Shown here one piece after another: positions 40,982-51,590 of a stretch of 64,000 nt of DNA. The position numbers and the translations under genes were made by a program. How positions within the stretch are numbered: the stretch's first letter is position 1; each line of letters starts with the position of its first letter. The stretch is from Pontiella sulfatireligans. Lineage in GTDB: Bacteria > Verrucomicrobiota > Kiritimatiellia > Kiritimatiellales > Pontiellaceae. Below the pieces are notes generated by a model. The model had not been told where the DNA came from, did no database searches, and saw only the letters and a list, made by a program, of their open reading frames with translations. The stretch is from the NCBI RefSeq assembly GCF_900890705.1, contig NZ_CAAHFH010000002.1, positions 2,692,616 through 2,756,615 on the forward strand, given 5' to 3'.

Positions 40982-41244
40982 GTGAAGGAGCTGCTGCCGC
41001 GCATCCGCGATCCAGAGTTTACAAAGGTGTTGATCGTTGCGCTGCCTGAAGCCACGCCGGCATCGAGCCCTTCTGCTGGATCATCAACCGCAGCTTTGCG
41101 GTTTCCGGAACGGCCGATCCCGTCCTTTGCGCCAAAGGGCTGCTCGAAACGGAATATATCCGGGGAATCGCCTCCGGTTTTTCGATTGCCCGCACCGTCA
41201 TTTCTCCCTGGGTGGGCCAAGAACTGCCGGCGCAGAAAACCTAG
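40982..41244 (+). pseudogene. arsA: Decayed arsA, C-terminal fragment with deletion
   Basis: The frame from GTG 40982 reads VKELLPRIRDPEFTKVLIVA then LPEATP, the ArsA ATPase motif near the second half. After a deletion and frame change, GIEPFCWIINRSFAVSGTAD and LLETEYIRGIASGFSIA continue to TAG at 41242–41244. That is the C-terminal end of an arsenical pump-driving ATPase. The P-loop halves are missing, so the product cannot function. Confidence 0.75.
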
Positions 41245-41297
41245 GCTTGCTGACTCAGGAAGGCTGACCGCCGAAAAGCGGGACGAACCTTATCATG

Positions 41298-41333
41298 AAA
41301 AGGTTTGTAGTTCCGGATTTAGCCGGCTTTCAG
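41298..41333. repeat. Relative of the 3218–3300 repeat overlapping a stop codon
   Basis: AAAGGTTTGTAGTTCCGG continues to TTAGCCGGCTTTCAG, matching the left arm at 3218–3240. It also pairs with the preceding ACGAACCTT as a hairpin. It contains the stop and last codons of the DUF423 gene, so the repeat supplies that protein's end. Confidence 0.6.
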
Positions 41334-41699
41334 AGTGGCGAGAGCTAGCAGCACCCATCCGGCGATGAAGCAGAGGCCGCCGATGGGAGTGATGGCACCG
41401 AGGACTTTAACGCCGCTGATGGAGAGGGCGTAAAGGCTTCCTGAAAAGATGACGATGCCGGCGGTCATCGCCCAGCCGCTGGCGGTGAGCAGCTTGGATT
41501 GAAAATGCATCGCCACCAATCCGACTGCGAGCAGCGCGAGGGCGTGGTAGAAATGGTATTCAACGCCAGTCTTGTAGATTGCCAGCATTTCGGTTGAGAG
41601 TTTTTCTTTCAGTCCATGCGCGCCGAACGCGCCGATCATCACGGCCAGTGCACCGCTGATGGAGCCGAGGGAGAGGAATAGTTTAGCCGTTGGGTTCAT
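41319..41699 (-). CDS. DUF423 family membrane protein
   Basis: A 126-residue inner-membrane protein with four TM helices. The family motifs SGALAVMIGAFGAHGLKEKL and YHFYHALALLAVGL are present, with the closing TPIGGLCFIAGWVLLAL. E. coli YgdD is a member; function is unknown. It stands alone, convergent with the ars remnants. A dispersed repeat forms its last codons. Confidence 0.92.
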   Translation of the reverse strand: MNPTAKLFLSLGSISGALAVMIGAFGAHGLKEKLSTEMLAIYKTGVEYHFYHALALLAVGLVAMHFQSKLLTASGWAMTAGIVIFSGSLYALSISGVKVLGAITPIGGLCFIAGWVLLALATLKAG

Positions 41700-41708
41700 A
41701 ATTTTTCT

Positions 41709-42125
41709 CTATTGAACTTTCAGTAATTCCAGCCCGTTTTTCTTTAGATCGTTGTCGAAAGAGTAGACCGTTTTGATCCCTTTTTTGCGGGAGAGGGCGA
41801 GGATGTATGCATCGACGAGATCAATCTTTTTGTTTTGCAGTAAAGCGAGACAGGAACGCATGAGTCCTTTGTCCTGCATCGATACTCCTTTGAATGCGAC
41901 AATCTGGTCGAGCGTTTCGGCCGCTTTGTCCGACGGCACTTCGTAAAAGCTGTGCAGTACGAAGAACGCTTCGAACAGAACCAGCTCAGGTAGTTGAACG
42001 CTCAGTTCGCCTTTCTCCACTTTGTCAAAAAAGGAATACACTCCTTTGAATTTTGGCTGGATGGTTTCTGGATCCTCGACCAAAAAGCGAATGATGACGT
42101 TAGTATCAATCAGGCTATGTTTCAT
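41709..42125 (-). CDS. PIN-domain toxin of an AbrB/PIN pair
   Basis: A 138-residue PIN nuclease: LIDTNVIIRFLVEDPE (Asp7), LPELVLFEAFFVLHSFYEV (glutamate), DLVDAYILALSRKKG (Asp) and YSFDNDLKKN (Asp). It overlaps its antitoxin by 11 nt. It is unrelated to the PIN toxin at 14213 in detail, though both share the fold. Confidence 0.9.
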   Translation of the reverse strand: MKHSLIDTNVIIRFLVEDPETIQPKFKGVYSFFDKVEKGELSVQLPELVLFEAFFVLHSFYEVPSDKAAETLDQIVAFKGVSMQDKGLMRSCLALLQNKKIDLVDAYILALSRKKGIKTVYSFDNDLKKNGLELLKVQ

Positions 42126-42366
42126 TGGACATTCCTAGGGCAAAGGCTTCATGCATTTGCCTGCGGGACGGGAACGGCTTGGCCGTGGCGTACGCCGCGA
42201 GAGAGCCTGCTAGCTGGGCTGACTTAAGCTCTGTCTTTTTCAGCTCAATGCAACTGCGTTTGGCATCAATGCTTACATCCAACATGTCGCCAACCTGCAG
42301 ATCCATGTCCTTGCGGATCTGCGCAGGAATAACCACCTGTCCCTTGTTGAAAACCTTCATCAGCAT
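42115..42366 (-). CDS. AbrB/SpoVT-type antitoxin
   Basis: A swapped-hairpin AbrB antitoxin of about 83 residues: MKVFNKGQVVIPAQIRKDMD then LQVGDMLDVSID, with a C-terminal toxin-binding tail (FPSRRQMHEAFALGMS). Several ATGs are in frame (42378, 42369, 42366, 42360). GGAGG sits just before, giving best spacing (5 nt) to 42366. It should autoregulate through the palindrome upstream. Confidence 0.88.
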   Translation of the reverse strand: MLMKVFNKGQVVIPAQIRKDMDLQVGDMLDVSIDAKRSCIELKKTELKSAQLAGSLAAYATAKPFPSRRQMHEAFALGMSNET

Positions 42367-42380
42367 CATAACCTCCATTG

Positions 42381-42400
42381 GTTATACTTCAGGGTATAAC
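42381..42400 (-). promoter_or_regulatory. Palindromic operator of the AbrB/PIN pair
   Basis: GTTATAC and GTATAAC (42381–42387, 42394–42400) are perfect inverted 7-bp arms around TTCAGG, directly before the antitoxin start. TTGACA on the minus strand (42413–42418) may be the -35, but a well-spaced -10 is not clear. Confidence 0.7.
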
Positions 42401-42441
42401 AATGTGGCTTCTTGTCAAGCCAGCACGTTTAGTGCGCGTGT

Positions 42442-44238
42442 CTACTTTGATGGATCGGTTACCCGGCCGATGAAGAGGATGGCGCCGGTGCTGTTTTCGC
42501 GGATGAGGAAAAGGAAGGGACGGTTGGCCTCGAACATGAGCGGCATGCTGGTGGTGCGGATGCCGACGGCGGTGGCGGCCGCGGCTTCGGTGCCTTCTTC
42601 GTTTACTTCCACGAAAGCCTTGTGGACCACTGCGCCAATGAAGAGATTTTTGGATCCATCCATGCCGGAGAGGTCAGCGCCCTTCGAAAAGGCCAAAGGC
42701 ATGCCCATGGCTGCCAGGGTGCTGGCGAGGCTGAATTCCGATTCCAGTTTAAACTTGGGGAGGAAGACCATGATTTCCTGCTTGTTGAACTGGAGGCTGT
42801 TGACCAGTTCCAGCGTAAGGTCTTTTTCCAGCGCCGGGAGTCCGTCGGACGAGGTGGGCAGGAGGAGGAGCATGGAAAGGTCGTCGCCTTCGTAGGGCAG
42901 TTTCAGAGTCTGAAAGGTTTTGTTGTACGAAAAGTTAAAGTCGCCGGTCTGCGACATCATCGGCACGTCAACGGTTTTGCCCGGCTCTAGAATGAACGGA
43001 ACGTCATGGGTGGCTTCGGCTTTAAACTGGCTGGCCCAATCGCCTTTGAAGTAGATGGCGTTGGCGAGCACGAGGCGGGTGAGCGGATCGAGCATGCCTG
43101 CGGGGATCAGATCCTTGATGCGGTCGTTGGTTTTGCCTTCGACCCAGCGGTTGATTTTTTTGCGCGCGGCGTCAGCGTCGGCCTTGTAGTCGATCGCCTC
43201 GATTTCGCTGCCGTAGTATTCCTTGGTCATGGCCAGATAGTCGGGCAGGAATTTGTAGTCCACTTGGGGCCAGAGCGCGTTGGCGACGCTGAGCTGCACC
43301 TCGCCTTTTTCTTCGATGCGATTGAGTCTTTTCCGCAGATAGGAAAACGCAGGGTGGGTGGCGCCTTGTCCGCCGAAGCGGAACGTGCTGTTGATCTGTT
43401 CGGCGGTTTCGCCGCGGGCGCCGCCGTAGACCATCGCCAGCGCGGACGAGATGCTGTAGGGCGAAAGGAACAGGTTGCCTTCGCTTTCGGCGGCAAGCTT
43501 TTGATAGATCTCGAAGGTCAGCTGGTTGACGGACTCGGCCGAGTCGAACGCCGCTGCCGTGGGTTGGGGGTTTTTCCATTTGAGATCGGTGATCTGCAAG
43601 GTGGTTTTGCTGCCTGTTTTTTTGTCCAGCAGTTCCAGATCTTTGGCGACCCACATGCCGTCCATCTTTTTGATGCTTTTGATTTTCAGACGGCCAATCT
43701 GTTTTTTCTTGGCGTCGAGCGTCTGGGCTTCGAGCAGCATGCCCATCTTTTTCTCGATCCAAAGGCGCATGGTGTTTTTTGAATCGGGGACGGGGACATC
43801 GACCACGTAGCATTCGCGGTTAATTTTTTTTTCTTCGTCTATCAGCTGGGAGTTGGGCCACCACAAGACGGAAAAACTCAAGTCGGCCCAAGTGAGGCCG
43901 GTGCCGAGGATGGTGGAAGAAGGCGTGTTCTCCTCGTTGGAAAAACGGTAGCTGGGTTGCTCGTTGTTCCAGGTAATATTCAGCGTTTCATGATCGATGC
44001 GATATTCAGCAACGGGTGCTTCAGCGCCCCAGTCCAGGTCCATTTCGACCGGCAGGCTGTCGGAGGTGAATCCGTTCTTTTCGCGCACCTTCAGTGTGCC
44101 GGTCAGTTTGATCGGCTCGTCCGGCAGTTTGGTGCGGACAAACGCCAGAATGTCGTCGGCGGGGATCGGCGCGGCATGGCAGCCACAAGCAAACAGGGAA
44201 ACTAGACTGGCTAATAATAATATTTTCAAAGGACTCAC
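42442..44238 (-). CDS. Lipoprotein fusing a LolA-like domain to a serpin
   Basis: A 598-residue secreted protein. Signal with lipobox-like LFAC/ACGC (Cys18 or Cys20). Residues about 25–225 resemble a LolA-like outer-membrane lipoprotein-sorting domain (ECYVVDVPVPDSKNTMRLWI, MGMLLEAQTLDAKKKQIG and a closing WKNPQP). Residues about 235–598 are a full serpin: NLFLSPYSISSALAMVYGGA, VLANAIYFKGDWASQF and the end RPFLFLIRENSTGAILFIGR. The reactive loop has the hinge EEGTEAAAATAV needed for inhibition; aligning hinge and S-x-P to alpha1-antitrypsin puts Thr563–Ser564 at P1–P1', suggesting an elastase- or subtilisin-like target. lon lies upstream. Confidence 0.9.
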   Translation of the reverse strand: MSPLKILLLASLVSLFACGCHAAPIPADDILAFVRTKLPDEPIKLTGTLKVREKNGFTSDSLPVEMDLDWGAEAPVAEYRIDHETLNITWNNEQPSYRFSNEENTPSSTILGTGLTWADLSFSVLWWPNSQLIDEEKKINRECYVVDVPVPDSKNTMRLWIEKKMGMLLEAQTLDAKKKQIGRLKIKSIKKMDGMWVAKDLELLDKKTGSKTTLQITDLKWKNPQPTAAAFDSAESVNQLTFEIYQKLAAESEGNLFLSPYSISSALAMVYGGARGETAEQINSTFRFGGQGATHPAFSYLRKRLNRIEEKGEVQLSVANALWPQVDYKFLPDYLAMTKEYYGSEIEAIDYKADADAARKKINRWVEGKTNDRIKDLIPAGMLDPLTRLVLANAIYFKGDWASQFKAEATHDVPFILEPGKTVDVPMMSQTGDFNFSYNKTFQTLKLPYEGDDLSMLLLLPTSSDGLPALEKDLTLELVNSLQFNKQEIMVFLPKFKLESEFSLASTLAAMGMPLAFSKGADLSGMDGSKNLFIGAVVHKAFVEVNEEGTEAAAATAVGIRTTSMPLMFEANRPFLFLIRENSTGAILFIGRVTDPSK

Positions 44239-44258
44239 CTCAATCGTAGTGATGATGA

Positions 44259-44324
44259 CAGAATAATTATGGGCAGAATGATTGCTCTGCGTCCGCTTGA
44301 ATTATTCTGTCCATAATCATTCTG
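44259..44324. repeat. CAGAATRATTATGG palindromic element
   Basis: Arms 44259–44283 and 44300–44324 match as inverted 25-bp copies at 22 positions; each arm also holds two tandem CAGAAT units. It is the same design as the array at 25747–25842. It lies between lon and the serpin gene and could end lon transcription. Confidence 0.75.
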
Positions 44325-44330
44325 TTCATT

Positions 44331-46706
<2,376 letters not shown>

Positions 46707-47122
46707 AAAAAAAGTTGTCGGTTATTTGTTAATCGTTATTAAGGAAAACTGGGTTTTTCAATGGTTGAGAGAGTAGGGCAGAGAGGTTCGAATGTCTGGA
46801 AAAATGCGCGCAAAAAAAACAGGGATTGGAGGATTTCAATCCTTGGGTATTGATTTGTTCGAGGAGGGCCGGCCGGCAGTGCATTTTCAATGCGGGTTTT
46901 TTCGAGATCCTGTCTTTTGTTTTGGTTGGGTTTTCATCCGGTGCAGTGCGGCGGACAGACGGCGCGTTGTTCATTGGTTATCCAAACCTGTTCACAAAGA
47001 ATGAATGTAGGGGCGGGGTATGAAAAAGCTTTGTATGTCTTAAATCTTGCGTGCGGGCATGAAATGCATAATATTTTTTTACCATTCAAAACGCCGGCTG
47101 TCCGGCAGGGAGGATAGAGCAC
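46707..47122. other. Intergenic region between divergent lon and peroxidase genes
   Basis: No gene is convincing. It must hold both promoters. A hairpin GGATTG/CAATCC lies near 46824–46843, and AGGGAGGAT precedes the peroxidase ATG by about 10 nt. Short frames across it lack binding sites and familiar sequence. Confidence 0.5.
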
Positions 47123-48514
47123 ATGAAAAAAGTCATGATTTCACTCATTGCACTTGGCGTAGTCGGTTTTGTTGTTCTGGGTCTCAGCAATATGATGATC
47201 GGTATTCCAGTTTCTGAAAGCTGGTCCAGCATTAAGGCAACTTCCTCAGAGATGGAGCTCGCCAAAGAGGTGATTGGCGCCAAATGCCTGATGTGCCACA
47301 GCAAGGAGCCGGCTCTGCCCTTCTATGCCAAGCTGCCCGTTGCCAGCGCAATGATCGGCAAGCACATTGAAGCCGGCGAAAGAATATGCGATTTGCAACA
47401 GCTCTTTGCCGCAGGCGGGGGAAACGAAGTCTTGCTCGCCAAACTGGAGCAGACCATTAAGCTGGACACTATGCCCATTCCGCCTTTCTTGGCGCTGCAC
47501 TGGAACGGAAAGCTGTCCGACCAGGAAAAGCAGGCTGTCCTTGATTGGATTCACCAGGTGCGGGCGGCGAAGTTTAGCACAGGCCTGGCCTCTGCCGCGT
47601 TCGCCGGCCATCCGGTGCAGCCGCTGCCCGACATGTGGCCGGGGGGCGTCGATGCAGCAAAGGCCAAACTTGGCGAGATGCTCTACAACGACAAACGCCT
47701 TTCCGGCGACGACACGGTTTCCTGCGCCAGCTGCCACGATCTCAAAAAAGGCGGCACCGACCACGCCCAGTTCTCCACCGGCGTGCGCAACCAGGTTGGC
47801 GGCATCAACGCTCCAACCTCGCTCAACGCCATGTTCAACGTGCTTCAATTTTGGGATGGACGGGCCAAAGATCTTGCCGATCAGGCCGGCGGCCCTCCGC
47901 TTAATCCCATTGAGATGGATACCAACTGGGAGCAGGTTGCCGGCAAGCTCTCCAAGGATGCCGGTCTGACCGCTCTGTATAAAACGGTTTACGGCATGGA
48001 GCAGTGGAACGACAAAAACATTACCGACGCCATTGCCGAGTTTGAAAGAACGCTGATCACGCCAAACAGCGGCCTCGACCAATACTTGAAGGGCGACGAC
48101 ACTGCGCTCACGGACTCGGAAATAACGGGATTCATCCTCTTCAGCGAGCATAGTTGCGCAACGTGCCACGCCGGTAAAGCCATGGGCGGGCAGTCGTTCG
48201 AGAAAGCGGTTGACCCGGCTGCTTATTACTCGTTCCGGGGCATCGAGCCGGGCGACGCTGAATTCGGCCGCGTGAACGCCACGAAGAACGAAGACGACCG
48301 CTACAAGCTGAAGGTCCCGCTCCTGCGGAACGTCGCCCTCACCGGGCCATACCTGCACGACGGCAATCTCACCGACCTGAAAGAAGTGATTTCGATCATG
48401 AACAACTTCTTTGTTCCTGAGCTAAACAGGAAACCGCTTTCGGATGACGATGTGGCAAAAATAGCCGCCATGCTGATGAAAAACAGCGGCGTTCTTAACG
48501 GCGAACAACTCTAA
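47123..48514 (+). CDS. Tri-haem cytochrome c peroxidase (MauG/CcpA family)
   Basis: A 463-residue periplasmic peroxidase reducing H2O2 with electrons from small cytochromes. An N-terminal anchor (MISLIALGVVGFVVLGLSN) precedes an extra haem domain with CLMCH (55–59), then the di-haem peroxidase core with CASCH (201–205) and CATCH (345–349). Conserved core stretches include MLYNDKRLSGDDTVSCASCH, RNQVGGINAPTSLNAMFN and LRNVALTGPYLHDGNLTDL. The extra haem domain feeds electrons from a quinol or membrane donor in some relatives. It probably protects an anaerobe from peroxide. Confidence 0.93.
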   Translation: MKKVMISLIALGVVGFVVLGLSNMMIGIPVSESWSSIKATSSEMELAKEVIGAKCLMCHSKEPALPFYAKLPVASAMIGKHIEAGERICDLQQLFAAGGGNEVLLAKLEQTIKLDTMPIPPFLALHWNGKLSDQEKQAVLDWIHQVRAAKFSTGLASAAFAGHPVQPLPDMWPGGVDAAKAKLGEMLYNDKRLSGDDTVSCASCHDLKKGGTDHAQFSTGVRNQVGGINAPTSLNAMFNVLQFWDGRAKDLADQAGGPPLNPIEMDTNWEQVAGKLSKDAGLTALYKTVYGMEQWNDKNITDAIAEFERTLITPNSGLDQYLKGDDTALTDSEITGFILFSEHSCATCHAGKAMGGQSFEKAVDPAAYYSFRGIEPGDAEFGRVNATKNEDDRYKLKVPLLRNVALTGPYLHDGNLTDLKEVISIMNNFFVPELNRKPLSDDDVAKIAAMLMKNSGVLNGEQL

Positions 48515-48745
48515 CCCATACCCCCAACGTCTGTGGCTGTCGTGTTTGGGGTTGCGGGAGAACGAGACTGTGTCTCGATCAGGTAGAAGATGCCGGGTTG
48601 GTGGCCGAAAGTTTCGGCGTGGCATAATAATCGCCATAGGCGTGCCCAGCGTTGAGCTCGAACTGCATGCTGTTTTTGCTCGGTTGTCGGTGCTTGAAAG
48701 GGTTTACTCTTCGTATCTTTATGCGGTTTTAGGCAAGGGGGTGTC

Positions 48746-50281
48746 GTGCTTTCACAAATCAATTCAGGGGCAGTGGTGGGGATCGAGGCCTATCCGGTGG
48801 AAATCGAGGTCAATGCCGGGCATGGCGAACCCAAGGTCGTTATCGTCGGGCTGCCCGACGCCGCCGTGAAGGAAAGCTCCGACCGCGTCTGGACGGCGCT
48901 GATCAATTCCGGTTTCCGCCCGCCGATGGGGCGCACCACCATCAACCTTGCGCCGGCCGATATGAAAAAGGAGGGGCCGAGTTTCGATCTGCCCATTGCG
49001 CTGGGCATCATTGCCGCGCTCGACGATATGAACACCGACCTGCTTCCGCGCATCTGCATGGTCGGCGAGCTGGCGCTTAGCGGTGTGGTGCGCAAGGTGC
49101 GCGGCGTGTTGCCGATTACGCTTATGGCGCGAAAAGCCGGGTACAAGGCCGTCATGGTTCCGGCCGAAAACGCCGAAGAGGCGGCGGTCGTTGACGGCAT
49201 CAAGGTATTCCCCGTCCGCACCCTGCGCGAAGCGGCCGACTTCCTTAATCAGGACTTCAAGATTGATCCCTACCAGCTCGATATAAAATCCGTGTTCGAG
49301 GCGAACAGTCTCTACGAAGACGACTTTTCCGATGTGAAAGGGCAAGAGTTTGCCAAGCGGGCGCTCGAAGTAGCACTCGCTGGTTCTCATAATTTACTTA
49401 TGATCGGTCCGCCGGGCACCGGGAAGAGCATGCTCGCCAAGCGGCTGCCTTCCATACTCCCGCCAATGTCGCTCGACGAGGCGCTGGAGACCACCAAGAT
49501 TCACAGCATATCCGGTTCGATGAAGTCGCATCAGGCGCTGGTGGCCAAACGGCCGTTCCATTCGCCGCACCACACCATTTCCGATGCCGGCCTGCTCGGT
49601 GGCGGCACCAACCCGATGCCCGGTGCGGTCAGCCTGGCCCACAACGGCGTGTTGTTCCTTGACGAGCTGCCCGAGTTCCAGCGCAGCGTGCTCGAAGTCA
49701 TGCGCCAGCCGCTCGAGGACGGTGAGGTGACCATCGCCCGCGCCGCCGCCAGCGTCACCTATCCGTGCCGCTTCATGCTCGTGGCCGCCATGAACCCGTG
49801 CCCGTGCGGCTACCAAACCGATCCCAAGCGCGAATGCCGCTGTTCGCCGACGCAGATTGCCCGCTACCGCAGCAAGATTTCCGGCCCGCTGCTCGACCGC
49901 ATCGATATCCACGTCGAAGTGCCCGCCATCTCCTACGAGCAGATCACCAAGCTGGAAAAAGGCGAGCCGTCGGCCGGGATCCGTCAGCGCGTCGTCGCCG
50001 CCCGCGAAATCCAGCAGGAGCGATATAAAAACCAGCCCGGCACCCATTGCAACGCCAACATGCGCAGCAAGACGCTCCACCAGGTTTGCCGCTTGGAATC
50101 CGATGCCGAGCAAATCCTCCGCACCGCCATGAGCGACCTCAACTTCAGCGCCCGCGCCTACGACCGGATTTTAAAGGTGTCTCGCACCATTGCCGACCTC
50201 GCTGGTGCCGCCGCCATCCAACCCAACCACATTTCCGAAGCCATCCAATACCGGACGCTCGACCGGCAGCTTTGGGTTTGA
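48746..50281 (+). CDS. comM: YifB/ComM-type AAA+ Mg-chelatase-like protein
   Basis: A 511-residue hexameric helicase thought to drive branch migration in transformation (ComM). Order: N-terminal Lon-protease-like (ChlI) fold (INSGAVVGIEAYPVEIEVNA and GLPDAAVKESSDRVWTAL), AAA+ core with Walker A IGPPGTGKSMLAKRLPSILP and Walker B NGVLFLDELPEFQRSVLEVM, the CPCG zinc-finger-like NPCPCGYQTDPKRECRCSP, and a C-terminal lid ending TLDRQLWV. GTG 48746 with AAGGGGG upstream is the start. A near copy of the last 57 codons lies 1.3 kb downstream. Confidence 0.95.
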   Translation: MLSQINSGAVVGIEAYPVEIEVNAGHGEPKVVIVGLPDAAVKESSDRVWTALINSGFRPPMGRTTINLAPADMKKEGPSFDLPIALGIIAALDDMNTDLLPRICMVGELALSGVVRKVRGVLPITLMARKAGYKAVMVPAENAEEAAVVDGIKVFPVRTLREAADFLNQDFKIDPYQLDIKSVFEANSLYEDDFSDVKGQEFAKRALEVALAGSHNLLMIGPPGTGKSMLAKRLPSILPPMSLDEALETTKIHSISGSMKSHQALVAKRPFHSPHHTISDAGLLGGGTNPMPGAVSLAHNGVLFLDELPEFQRSVLEVMRQPLEDGEVTIARAAASVTYPCRFMLVAAMNPCPCGYQTDPKRECRCSPTQIARYRSKISGPLLDRIDIHVEVPAISYEQITKLEKGEPSAGIRQRVVAAREIQQERYKNQPGTHCNANMRSKTLHQVCRLESDAEQILRTAMSDLNFSARAYDRILKVSRTIADLAGAAAIQPNHISEAIQYRTLDRQLWV

Positions 50282-50495
50282 GGAAGGGAACAAGCTGAAT
50301 AAACGGACCAAGGCGACTCCGCCGCAGAGATATGATCCTGTCCGCGCTTCGTCATGCAATCTGTTTAGGGTTGCAGGTGCGGTTTGCGCTGCGTTACCTT
50401 TTGGCATTTAAAGGGATCCTTTGTTTGAGATTTTTGGTTTTGGGTTCCAAATCTAATGCATGAAAAACCGGCGGTGCGCCGGCGGGACGGCTGGA

Positions 50496-51401
50496 ATGGA
50501 ATACTACACCAACATTTTAAATACGATCGGCAACACGCCGCTGTTGCGATTGGAGAAGATCACCGATTTTCCAATCTATGCCAAAGCGGAGTACCTGAAT
50601 CCGGGCGGCAGCGTGAAGGATCGCGTGGCGCGGCATTTGATCGAGCAGGCCGAGAAGAGCGGCGAGCTGAAGCCGGGCATGGTGATTGCCGAGGCGACCT
50701 CCGGCAACACTGGAATCGGCGTTACATTCGTTGGCGTCCATAAGGGCTATCGCGTCATCATTGTAATGCCCGACAACATGAGCGTGGAACGCCGCAAGAT
50801 TATCCGGGCCTTCGGAGGCGAGCTGATCTGCACCCCGGCGGAGGAGAGCCTGAACGGGTGCCTGGCCAAGCTTGAAGAGTTGAAGAGGGATATTCCCGAT
50901 CTCTACATTCCCGGCCAGTTCACCAATCCCGGCAATCCCGAAATTCACTACAAGACGACCGCCGCGGAAATCTGGAAGCAGATGGAAGGACAAGTGGATG
51001 CCTTTGTCGCGGGGGTTGGCAGCGGGGGAACCCTGGCCGGCGTCGGCAAATTCCTGAAAGAAAAAGATCCGGATATTATGGTGGTTGCCGTTGAGCCGGC
51101 CAATGTCTCGGCCCTATTGGGCCATGAACCCGGCCTGCATAAGATCGAGGGGATCGGCGATGGATTCATTCCCGATGTGCTGGATGTCTCGATGATCGAC
51201 GACGTCATCACGGTCACCGACGATGACGCCATTGAAACCGCGCGCAACCTTACCTTGAAAGAGGGCGCTCTGGTTGGAACCTCTTCCGGCGCCAACATTT
51301 GGTCGGCCATCGAGCTCTCCCACAGGATCGGCAAGGATAAGAACATCGTTACTATTCTGCCCGACCGGGCCGAACGCTATTTCAGCACTGCGCTTATTTA
51401 A
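50496..51401 (+). CDS. cysK: Cysteine synthase / O-acetylserine sulfhydrylase
   Basis: A 301-residue PLP enzyme joining sulfide and O-acetylserine to cysteine. The PLP lysine is in NPGGSVKDRVARH, the substrate loop is EATSGNTGIGV, and the phosphate-binding loop is GVGSGGTLAGVGKFL. ATG 50496 begins MEYYTNILNTIGNTPLLRL, the usual start; an upstream ATG at 50460 would add 12 atypical residues across a CCGGCG/CGCCGG hairpin. CysK versus CysM or a cystathionine synthase cannot be settled by eye. A terminator-like hairpin follows. Confidence 0.94.
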   Translation: MEYYTNILNTIGNTPLLRLEKITDFPIYAKAEYLNPGGSVKDRVARHLIEQAEKSGELKPGMVIAEATSGNTGIGVTFVGVHKGYRVIIVMPDNMSVERRKIIRAFGGELICTPAEESLNGCLAKLEELKRDIPDLYIPGQFTNPGNPEIHYKTTAAEIWKQMEGQVDAFVAGVGSGGTLAGVGKFLKEKDPDIMVVAVEPANVSALLGHEPGLHKIEGIGDGFIPDVLDVSMIDDVITVTDDDAIETARNLTLKEGALVGTSSGANIWSAIELSHRIGKDKNIVTILPDRAERYFSTALI

Positions 51402-51458
51402 GCACCGACGGCGAAACCATCCATCCGGTTTTGCGAGCGCTATGTTCCATTCAAAGAT

Positions 51459-51482
51459 CCCGCCAGAGACCTATCTGGCGGG
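51459..51482 (+). terminator. Terminator-like hairpin after cysK
   Basis: CCCGCCAG and CTGGCGGG (51459–51466, 51475–51482) pair perfectly around 8 nt and are followed by CTTTGA, a weak T tract. Confidence 0.5.
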
Positions 51483-51590
51483 CTTTGACCCTGCACTCCG
51501 AGCATACCTCTGACGGGATGGCCGGACACCGATGGCAGCGCGGCATGGTGCCAGTCTGTGAATTTTAGAATTGGTGTGTTCGCCGTTTAG

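Noticed and set aside
46792..47004. Short plus-strand frames between lon and the peroxidase
   Set aside because: No ribosome binding site or family; the region must hold divergent promoters.
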